Source of the DNA: Acidobacteriota bacterium
Lineage (GTDB): Bacteria > Acidobacteriota > Terriglobia > Terriglobales > Acidobacteriaceae
Length of the DNA: 5,333 nucleotides
NCBI GenBank assembly: GCA_003225655.1
Contig: QIAW01000444.1
Span: 1 to 5,333 of the forward strand
Reading direction: 5' to 3'
The notes beneath the pieces were generated by a model, which was not told where the DNA came from, did no database searches, and was given only the letters and a program-made list of their open reading frames with translations. Within the stretch, counting starts at the first letter, position 1, and the number at the start of each line of letters is the position of its first letter. This document shows positions 1-5,333 of this stretch, one piece after another. Position numbers and translations under genes: made by a program.

Positions 1-1
1 G

Positions 2-1405
2 TTCACCGGACTTTCTTCTTTGTTCGCGGTCATGCTGGTGCCCGATGAAGTACGCGCCCGGCCTGAAGCCATTAATAACGTATTGGGCGTCATGGTGATG
101 TATTTCACCGGCCCGCAGATGCTCAAGCTGCTCTTCCGCGCTTTTGTGGTGGTCGTCGGCTTCCTCATGCTCTCTGGTGCCATTAACACCGCCATCGTCG
201 GCTCGAACGGCGTGTTGAACCGCGTGTCGGAAGATGGGGTTCTCACCGATTGGTTCCGCAGGCCGCATCCCAAGTATGGCACCAGCCATCGCGTGATCAA
301 CATGGTGGTGGCGCTGCAACTGCTCACCATCTTGGCCAGCCGGGGCGATGTCTACGTTTTGGGCGAGGCCTATGCCTTCGGCGTGATCTGGAGCTTCGTC
401 TTTAACTCGCTGGCCATGCTGGTGTTGCGCTTCAAATACAAGGGCGAACGCGGCTGGAAGGTTCCACCCAACATCACCATTCGTGGAGTTGAGATTCCGC
501 TGGGTCTTGCTTCCGTGCATATGGTGCTGTTGACCGTGGCCATCGTCAATCTCTTCACCAAATCCACTGCCACCAAGGCCGGGGTGGTTTTCACCATCGG
601 ATTCTTCATCCTGTTTGCCTTTTCCGAGCGCGTCAACAAACGCAAGTTCGCCAATGTGGAAAAGGCGATGAAAGAGCACTTCCAGCTCTTGCATCATGAA
701 ACCGTGGAGCGCGAACAGGCGGACGTGCGCTCCGGCAACATTCTGGTTACCGTGCGCGACTACAACACGCTGGACCAGCTCCGCTGGATACTCTCGCAGG
801 TTGATACCAAAGGAACGGATGTAGTCGTGCTCGCGGCGCGCCTCACTGGGCCGGGCAGCGCGGAATACGACCTCTCCATGGACCAGATTTTCAGCGACTA
901 CGAGCAAACGCTGTTTACCCGGGCGGTATCGATTGCTGAGAGCTTCGGAAAGACCATCTCGCTGGTCGTCGTGCCCGCCCGCGACGTGTGGTCGGCCATT
1001 GTGCAGACGGCCAACTCTCTGGAATCTTCCACCATCGTTGCCGGCCTTTCCACCAAGATGACCGCCCAGCAGCAGGCCTACAACCTGGGAAAAGCCTGGG
1101 AGGCCATGTCCGAACCCAAACGCCAGGTCATCTTCCAGGTAGTCAAGCCCGATCTGGAGGTGGAAACCTTCCGCCTGGGCCCGCACACACCCGACATGAA
1201 GGCTGAAGACGTGGCCTTGGTGCATCGCATGTGGCTGTGGGCGACCCGTGATAAGGGAATCGATCCCCACAAACTTCATCACTGTGACATTGTTACCGTT
1301 GCCCTGGCCCGGCTGGCACATGATATGTCCAGCAACCCCGATGAGATTGTGAAGTCTTTGGACAACAGCAGCGATCCTGCTGCCGGGCAGCAGCCACGGC
1401 AGTAA
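2..1405 (+). CDS. APC-superfamily amino-acid permease, C-terminal part, with USP-like cytosolic tail (5' partial)
   Basis: This is probably an inner-membrane amino-acid or amine transporter of the APC superfamily; the substrate cannot be told. The frame is open from the first full codon of the window, so the start lies upstream; a TTG at 20 is an internal Leu codon, not a start. Numbering from that TTG, hydrophobic segments at about 40-62, 92-108, 115-137, 161-180 and 187-203 fit the last five of the usual twelve helices. The loop at 69-90 (SEDGVLTDWFRRPHPKYGTS) is typical of the APC loop after helix 8. From about 205 the protein is soluble. Residues 238-345 alternate hydrophobic strands and helices (NILVTVRDYNTLDQL, ISLVVVPARDVW, SSTIVAGLS) like a universal stress protein fold, but I do not see a clear GxxG-9x-G(S/T) nucleotide motif. 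A further 100 residues follow, ending in a polar Gln/Pro-rich tail. The gene converges with the DUF1877 gene, 35 bp apart. The permease call is firm and the USP-like call is moderate. Confidence 0.85.
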   Translation, partial: FTGLSSLFAVMLVPDEVRARPEAINNVLGVMVMYFTGPQMLKLLFRAFVVVVGFLMLSGAINTAIVGSNGVLNRVSEDGVLTDWFRRPHPKYGTSHRVINMVVALQLLTILASRGDVYVLGEAYAFGVIWSFVFNSLAMLVLRFKYKGERGWKVPPNITIRGVEIPLGLASVHMVLLTVAIVNLFTKSTATKAGVVFTIGFFILFAFSERVNKRKFANVEKAMKEHFQLLHHETVEREQADVRSGNILVTVRDYNTLDQLRWILSQVDTKGTDVVVLAARLTGPGSAEYDLSMDQIFSDYEQTLFTRAVSIAESFGKTISLVVVPARDVWSAIVQTANSLESSTIVAGLSTKMTAQQQAYNLGKAWEAMSEPKRQVIFQVVKPDLEVETFRLGPHTPDMKAEDVALVHRMWLWATRDKGIDPHKLHHCDIVTVALARLAHDMSSNPDEIVKSLDNSSDPAAGQQPRQ

Positions 1406-1419
1406 GCACCCCGACCGCT

Positions 1420-1441
1420 GACCGTAAACTCCTTTGCGGTC
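1420..1441. terminator. Candidate bidirectional terminator hairpin between convergent genes
   Basis: A near-perfect hairpin lies in the gap between the two convergent stop codons. The arms GACCGTAAA and TTTGCGGTC form nine pairs, one of them a T-G wobble on the plus-strand RNA, around a CTCC loop. Its last base overlaps the TAG stop of the minus-strand gene. Position and symmetry suit a shared terminator, but neither strand has a clear run of T after the stem, so it may be a weak or Rho-assisted terminator or only a 3'-end stabilising hairpin. Confidence 0.45.
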
Positions 1442-2121
1442 TAGGTTATCTGCAGCAGCATGGCATTTCCGTGCCGCGCTGCGTCTTGGTAGAAGTTCTT
1501 GAAGCTCTCGAAGAATTCAGCAAAATAGCTCCAGTCGGAGAGGCTGGAGAGGGTATCGGCGAGATAAATCTGTTTTGCGATAGCGTCTTTCTGATCGAAG
1601 CGCGCTGAAAGCTGCTTCAAGGTGACTGCGGCGAGAGCGGTGGCTATGCCGTTGACTTGTTCCGGCGTCAGATAGCGCAAAGGACCATAGCCCATGAGGC
1701 CATCCACATCGGGAATCTCGGCGCCACCCAGTACCGCGTCCGCCAGCGGACCGTCGCCTCCCTCTGCGGTGCCATTCAAGAGATAGTGAAGGACGTGCCA
1801 ATCCTTCTCCAGAGAAAACTGCTTGCGCTCCTGCTTGACCTGCGGTTGCTCCGACGGCTTTTGCCGGCCCTTCACCAGGTGTATGCCGGCGCGGGTTTTC
1901 AGTGCATGAGCTTGACCCTGAATGCGTTCAATCTGGGCCCTCAATCCGGGAATCTGGCCGGCATTGCCTTCCGCCTGCCGCAGGATCTCGTCAAAGAAGT
2001 TCATCGAGGCAGGATCTTCAAGAAGTTGCGAGAAGACATAATCATACGCGCGCTGGGGGTCCTGCAGAAACTCCGCGAGTTGTTGCGAAGTGATCTGCTC
2101 CAAACTGGCTACCATGCCCAT
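1441..2121 (-). CDS. DUF1877 (YfbM-like) family protein of unknown function, with extended middle region
   Basis: This is a predicted soluble cytoplasmic protein of 226 residues; I see no signal peptide or membrane helix. The match to the DUF1877/YfbM family rests on several points in the expected order: an MGM start, LEKDWHVLHYLLNG at 104-117, PLADAVLGG at 125-133, GYGPLRYLTPEQV at 144-156, and a C-terminal helix with FYQDAARHGNAMLLQI at 210-225. The biochemical role of the family is unknown. E. coli YfbM is about 165 residues, so this protein is about 60 longer. The extra length falls around residues 40-103, a polar helical stretch (RAQIERIQGQAHALK) followed by a Lys/Gln-rich linker. The MGM beginning supports the ATG at 2121; the upstream ribosome site is weak (GAGAT about 9 bases before it). 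The gene lies 157 bp downstream of the efflux gene on the same strand and probably uses its own promoter. I am confident of the coding call and fairly confident of the family. Confidence 0.85.
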   Translation of the reverse strand: MGMVASLEQITSQQLAEFLQDPQRAYDYVFSQLLEDPASMNFFDEILRQAEGNAGQIPGLRAQIERIQGQAHALKTRAGIHLVKGRQKPSEQPQVKQERKQFSLEKDWHVLHYLLNGTAEGGDGPLADAVLGGAEIPDVDGLMGYGPLRYLTPEQVNGIATALAAVTLKQLSARFDQKDAIAKQIYLADTLSSLSDWSYFAEFFESFKNFYQDAARHGNAMLLQIT

Positions 2122-2152
2122 GGCAATCTATCTCGTTTGAGAAGTTTGAATG

Positions 2153-2180
2153 ATTCTACACCCAGGAATGAGACAGTAAA
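2153..2180 (-). promoter_or_regulatory. Candidate sigma-70-type promoter for the DUF1877 gene
   Basis: Read on the minus strand, TTTACT (2175-2180) and TAGAAT (2153-2158) are separated by 16 bases. They match the -35 and -10 consensus at 4 of 6 and 5 of 6 positions. Transcription would begin near 2146, giving a leader of about 25 bases before the ATG at 2121. This is found by eye only; such matches arise by chance in spacers, and the promoter preferences of this organism are unknown. Confidence 0.3.
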
Positions 2181-2219
2181 GGAACATGCTTATAAGCGAG
2201 TTTCAAGAGCGTGCCTGGG
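2161..2219. repeat. Nested inverted repeats in the spacer upstream of the DUF1877 gene
   Basis: CCCAGG at 2161-2166 is mirrored by CCTGGG at 2214-2219. Between them, almost at the centre, sits a perfect 10-bp palindrome, GCTTATAAGC (2188-2197). The palindrome lies just upstream of the candidate -35 box, and the CCCAGG arm falls in the promoter spacer. This is a plausible position for a dimeric regulator, but the arms are short and chance is a real alternative. Confidence 0.25.
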
Positions 2220-2253
2220 AGACGATTCCCGTTTGGGGTTTACGGACGATTGG

Positions 2254-2280
2254 AGGTCGACGAGATCGTTCTGCCGACCT
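2254..2280 (-). terminator. Weak hairpin at the 3' end of the efflux gene
   Basis: AGGTCG (2254-2259) and CGACCT (2275-2280) can form a 6-bp stem, with an inner AGA/TCT stem and a four-base loop separated by a small mismatched internal loop. It overlaps the TAG stop of the efflux gene. There is no T-run after it on the minus strand, so it is at best a weak candidate terminator. Confidence 0.2.
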
Positions 2281-4186
2281 AATGTTCTACTTGTTCTTCC
2301 ATGACTTCAGTCTGCTCTGTGGCAGGCTCCGCGCGCTTTACCTGCCAGCTCTTCACGATCACATAAAGGACCGGGATGAACAGCAGGTTGAGCAATGTGG
2401 AGAGCAGCATGCCGCCAAAGACGGTGGTTCCCACCGACTGGCGTCCAATTTTGCCAGCGCCGCTGGCGAAGACCAGCGGCAGCACGCCGAGAATGAAGGC
2501 AAACGAGGTCATCAGGATGGGCCGCAGCCGTATGCGTGCAGCTTCAATGGCCGCCTCAGCCACGCTTAATCCCCGCTCGCGTAGCTGCTCGGCAAATTCC
2601 ACGATCAGAATCGCGTTCTTGCTGGCAAGCGCGATCAACATCACCAATCCCACCTGGCAGTAAACATCGTTCTGCAGGTGCGCTATCTTTTGCGCACCCA
2701 AGGCCCCGAGCAGCGCCATGGGAACGGCCAGGATCACGATGAAAGGCAAAGAGAAGCTTTCATATTGGGCGGCCAGCGTGAGATAGACCACCAGCAATCC
2801 TAAACCGAACAGCAGAGCCGCCTGGCTTCCGGATTCAATCTCTTCCAGCGAAAGTCCGGTCCATGCATACGAAACTCCGCGCGGCAGTGTTTCTTTCGCC
2901 AATTTTTCCATAGCTGCGATGGCATCTCCGGAGCTGCGTCCGGGCGCGGCGGAACCGTCAATTTCCGCAGAGCGGAACAGATTGTAGTGAGAGGCGACCG
3001 GCGGTGTCGTGGACTGGGTGATCGTGACCAGGTTCTCGAGCGGAATCATCGCCCCTGTATCGGAGCGAACATAAAACTGCTGGATATCTTTCGGCCGCAA
3101 GCGGAATTTCTGGTCAGCCTGCACGTACACGCGATACGACCGGTTATTGAAGTCAAAGTCATTCACGTACTGTGATCCAAGATAGATCTGAAGCGTAGAG
3201 GCTATCTGCTGCAGTGGCACCTGCAGGCTCTTGGCCTTCTCGCGGTCGATGGTCACCACGAATTGCGGATCATTGGCGGTAAAGAAGGTGTTGAGTCCCA
3301 CCACCTCGCCGCTGGCATTGCCCTTGCTCTTGAATTCGTCGACGATCTTCGAGAATTCCTCAAAAGTATGGCCACCCTGGTCTTGCAACACCAATTGAAA
3401 GCCGCCAAAACTCCCCAGGCCTGAAACCGCCGGAGGAGAGAAGGGAACAACAATCGCCCCTGGAATCCCGAAGAGCGGGCCACGCAAGCTGTTAATCACC
3501 GCTTCAGCCGAGTGGGCCTCGCCATGGCGTTCGCTGATCGGCTTCAGGGTGGCAAACACCATGCCCCGGTTCGGGGCGCTTCCGCCGAAGCTGAAACCGC
3601 TGACGGCAAAGACCCCGGTGATATCGGAAGATTTGCTGAGAACGTTTTCCACCTGCGCAGCGACGTGTCCGGTGTAATCCAGTGAGGCGCCCTGTGGGGC
3701 CAGAATGACGTTCATGAACCATCCCTGGTCTTCTTGCGGCACAAAGCCACGGGGCACTGACTTGTAGACGAAATAGGCGCCAACCAATCCCACCAGAAAA
3801 ATCAGCACCACAATCGCTTTCTCGCGAAACAGGGAGTGCAATGTCTGCCGATACCGGGCCGTGCCTTTCTCTACGATTCGGTTGAAGGCGCTGAAGAATT
3901 TGCCATGCGGCGCTTCGCTGCGTCCCAGCAGGATCGCGGAGAGTGCCGGGCTCAGAGTCAGCGCGTTGAAGGCAGAAATGGCGACAGAAAATGCAATGGT
4001 CAGCGCGAACTGGCGGAAAAGAATACCCGTCGTTCCAGGAAAGAAAGCCACGGGTACGAACACTGCAACCAGCACCAGCGAGGTGGCAACCACCGCGCTG
4101 GCCACTTCTTTCATGGCGACGGATGCGGCCCGGTGGCCGTCGTGGATGCCTTCGGAGACGTGCCGCTGCACGTTCTCGATCACCAC
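2279..4186 (-). CDS. RND efflux pump, C-terminal fragment (downstream of the frameshift)
   Basis: The coding signal begins at about 4205 with LVDDAIVV. The GTG at 4186 is simply the first in-frame start-like codon, lies inside the helix-4 motif, and is not a believable native start. Numbered from it, 30-50 and 60-85 are helices 5 and 6, 124-141 is helix 7, and 145-450 is the second periplasmic region. Helices 8 to 12 follow near 455-473, 480-500, 508-530, 556-575 and 588-611. Key proton-relay positions are kept: the Asp-Asp pair (codons 4193-4198), Lys523 in ASKNAILIVEFA (AcrB Lys940), Arg553 (Arg971) and Thr560 (Thr978). The protein ends with an acidic tail, EPATEQTEVMEEQVEH. Conservation this complete suggests the gene was under selection until very recently, or still is and the break is an artefact. 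Confidence 0.82.
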   Translation of the reverse strand: MVIENVQRHVSEGIHDGHRAASVAMKEVASAVVATSLVLVAVFVPVAFFPGTTGILFRQFALTIAFSVAISAFNALTLSPALSAILLGRSEAPHGKFFSAFNRIVEKGTARYRQTLHSLFREKAIVVLIFLVGLVGAYFVYKSVPRGFVPQEDQGWFMNVILAPQGASLDYTGHVAAQVENVLSKSSDITGVFAVSGFSFGGSAPNRGMVFATLKPISERHGEAHSAEAVINSLRGPLFGIPGAIVVPFSPPAVSGLGSFGGFQLVLQDQGGHTFEEFSKIVDEFKSKGNASGEVVGLNTFFTANDPQFVVTIDREKAKSLQVPLQQIASTLQIYLGSQYVNDFDFNNRSYRVYVQADQKFRLRPKDIQQFYVRSDTGAMIPLENLVTITQSTTPPVASHYNLFRSAEIDGSAAPGRSSGDAIAAMEKLAKETLPRGVSYAWTGLSLEEIESGSQAALLFGLGLLVVYLTLAAQYESFSLPFIVILAVPMALLGALGAQKIAHLQNDVYCQVGLVMLIALASKNAILIVEFAEQLRERGLSVAEAAIEAARIRLRPILMTSFAFILGVLPLVFASGAGKIGRQSVGTTVFGGMLLSTLLNLLFIPVLYVIVKSWQVKRAEPATEQTEVMEEQVEH

Positions 4187-4193
4187 AATGGCA

Positions 4194-5333
4194 TCATCTA
4201 CCAGTGAGCGTGTTAATGGAGAAACCCAGCAGCTTGACGAAGATAAACGTCCCGATCAGGGAAACGGGAATGGTGACCGCCGGAATCAGCGTCGTTCGCC
4301 AGTCCTGCAGGAAAACAAAAATCACCAGGATCACCAGCGCGATCGCCTCGGAAAGCGTGAATAGAACGTCTTTAATGGATTCGGCCACAACCTGCGTGGT
4401 GTCAAAGGCAATCTGGTACTTGAGTCCCGGAGGAAAAGTTTTTGAGAGCCGCTCCAACTCCGCCTTAGCGGCGCGGTCAACTTCCAGAGCGTTGGCATCG
4501 GTAAGCTGCGTCAGTCCAAGACCGACGGCGTGGTAACCGTTGAACTCCAGGTTGCCGCCGTAGTTCTCTGCGCCAAGTTCAGCCCGGCCCACATCTCTGA
4601 GCTTGATCAGGGATCCATCTTCCCCGCTCTTGAGGATGATGTTCTCGAATTCGCCTGGAGTCGTAAGCCGTCCCACCGCGCGCACGCTGATCTGAAAGCT
4701 CTGGCCGTTGGGCGAAGGAGGCTGGCCGAGCTGTCCAGCAGCCACCTGCATGTTCTGCTCGCGCAGGGCAGTTACCACATCAGAGGCGGTGAGTTTGCGG
4801 CTGGCCATGCGCACCGGGTCGAGCCACAGGCGCATGGAGTATTTGCGCTCTCCGAAGATGATTACGTCGCTCACGCCTTTGATGCGCTTCAACGCATCTT
4901 TGAGATACACATCAACGTAGTTGCTGATGAAGAGGCTGTCATAGCGATTGTCATCGGAATAGAAGCCGGCGGCAAAAACGAAGCCCGAGCCGCTCTTGTT
5001 GATGCTGATACCGGTGGAATTTACTTCGGAGGGCAGCCGGCCCTGTACATTGGCCACGCGGTTTTGAACATCCACCGCGGCCAAATCGACGTCGCGGCCG
5101 ATATCGAACGTGGCGCTGACGCTGCTGGAGCCATCGTTGCCGCTGGTGGAGGTTATGTACTTCATCCCTTTGACGCCGTTGATCTGCTGCTCCAGCGGCG
5201 TGGTGACGGAAGTTTCGACCACCTGCGCGCTTGCGCCGTTGTAGAAACTATTGACGCTCACCTGCGGCGGCGCCAGATTGGGAAACTGCGCGACTGGCAG
5301 GGTAGGAATCGCCACCGCGCCGGCTAGAATAAT
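4194..5333 (-). CDS. RND efflux pump, N-terminal fragment (5' partial, ends early at a frameshift)
   Basis: This fragment is open to the window edge, where it reads IILAGAVAIPTLPVAQFPN. That is the end of helix 1 and the conserved LPVAQ(Y/F)P motif, so the GTG at 5315 is an internal Val codon and not the start. Numbered from that GTG, residues 10-320 are the first periplasmic pore and docking region (VQNRV at 84-88, INKSGSGF at 105-112). Helices 2 and 3 lie near 320-338 and 345-362. Residues 364-370 (GFSINTL) begin the lead-in to helix 4. The final GR and TGA (4194-4196) come from the shifted frame. A product would hold roughly the first third of the pump and is unlikely to fold into an active trimer. 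Confidence 0.8.
   Translation of the reverse strand: MILAGAVAIPTLPVAQFPNLAPPQVSVNSFYNGASAQVVETSVTTPLEQQINGVKGMKYITSTSGNDGSSSVSATFDIGRDVDLAAVDVQNRVANVQGRLPSEVNSTGISINKSGSGFVFAAGFYSDDNRYDSLFISNYVDVYLKDALKRIKGVSDVIIFGERKYSMRLWLDPVRMASRKLTASDVVTALREQNMQVAAGQLGQPPSPNGQSFQISVRAVGRLTTPGEFENIILKSGEDGSLIKLRDVGRAELGAENYGGNLEFNGYHAVGLGLTQLTDANALEVDRAAKAELERLSKTFPPGLKYQIAFDTTQVVAESIKDVLFTLSEAIALVILVIFVFLQDWRTTLIPAVTIPVSLIGTFIFVKLLGFSINTLTGR

Larger units (their letters stand above)
2122..2278. other. Intergenic spacer between the efflux gene and the DUF1877 gene
   Basis: These 157 bases separate two minus-strand genes. I see no credible coding sequence in it. It contains the candidate promoter and inverted repeats listed separately. 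It also has a small GGGA/TCCC stem (2217-2230) with a six-base loop that lacks a T-run. The length and the promoter-like boxes favour separate transcription of the DUF1877 gene rather than tight operon coupling with the pump. Confidence 0.5.
2279..5333 (-). pseudogene. RND multidrug efflux pump, HAE1 (AcrB-type) family, frame-broken and 5' partial
   Basis: An intact version would be the proton-driven inner-membrane subunit of a three-part drug exporter, working with a periplasmic adaptor and an outer-membrane channel. The two reading frames (5333 to 4194, and about 4205 to 2279) together cover an AcrB-like protein almost end to end; about 20 N-terminal residues lie beyond the window. The first frame ends at SINTLT, which should lead into helix 4 (AcrB: MFGMVLAIGLL, then VDD). 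Instead GR and TGA follow, while the next frame reads VDDAIVVIENV at once. Eleven codons are replaced by a single base, a net loss of about 32 nt. No other stop or frame break is seen. As written, the gene cannot make a working pump: the helix carrying the proton-relay Asp pair is cut. Either a recent deletion or an assembly error would explain it. No adaptor or channel gene is visible; they may lie upstream, past the window end. Confidence 0.85.

Noticed and set aside
20..22. TTG as the real start of the permease
   Set aside because: The frame is open to the window edge and the protein would start in the middle of an APC membrane domain with at least half the helices missing.
1657..2304. 215-codon open frame on the plus strand across the DUF1877 gene
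   Set aside because: It is antisense to the DUF1877 protein, is Leu/Arg-rich without domain features, and runs through the intergenic spacer into the end of the pump gene. It is a shadow.
4186..4211. Programmed ribosomal frameshift or a natural two-gene split pump
   Set aside because: Frameshifting would not restore the 11 missing helix-4 residues, there is no slippery sequence, and the break falls inside a membrane helix rather than at a domain boundary.
3836..4536. Several overlapping plus-strand open frames across the frameshift area
   Set aside because: All are antisense to RND sequence and rich in Arg, Ser, Thr and Gln without motifs. They do not explain the break and none looks like an inserted gene.
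4530..5327. Long 265-codon open frame on the plus strand opposite the efflux gene
   Set aside because: It lies fully antisense to clear RND coding sequence, shows no recognisable domain, and reads like the His/Ala/Arg-rich shadow produced by the codon bias of the real gene.
2122..5333. Efflux gene and DUF1877 gene as a new functional system
   Set aside because: The link is only same-strand neighbourhood across a 157-bp spacer with its own candidate promoter. There is no shared motif, overlap or domain that ties them together.

Overview
The window looks like an ordinary chromosomal segment from a GC-moderate Gram-negative bacterium. The best guess is Acidobacteriota, based on the overall look of the APC permease with a soluble tail and of the RND pump. 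This is family-level recognition, not a database match, and the assignment is tentative. An RND multidrug exporter implies a cell with an outer membrane.

Layout: (1) Positions 2-1405, plus strand, hold the C-terminal part of an APC-superfamily amino-acid permease whose N-terminus lies before the window. It carries a cytosolic, universal-stress-protein-like (USP-like) tail. (2) The region around 1406-1441 is a short gap between convergent genes, with a 9-bp hairpin that could end transcription from both sides. (3) Positions 1441-2121, minus strand, encode a DUF1877/YfbM-like protein of unknown function with an enlarged middle section. (4) Positions 2122-2278 are a 157-bp spacer with a candidate promoter for the DUF1877 gene and several inverted repeats. 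(5) From 2279 to the window end, minus strand, lies one RND/HAE1 (AcrB-type) drug-efflux pump gene. Its extreme N-terminus is off the window, and it is broken into two reading frames at about 4193-4205.

The main observation is the break in the pump gene. Compared with AcrB, about 11 codons of transmembrane helix 4 are missing immediately before the conserved Asp-Asp pair. One leftover base makes the loss about 32 nt, which shifts the frame and gives an immediate TGA. Everything on both sides looks intact, including the Asp-Asp, Lys and Arg/Thr proton-relay positions. This points to a recent inactivating deletion or an assembly error rather than an old decayed gene.

The three genes show no obvious joint function. 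The permease is convergent with the other two, and the DUF1877 gene lies downstream of the pump on the same strand but probably has its own promoter. I found no RNA genes, mobile elements, CRISPR arrays or convincing new system.
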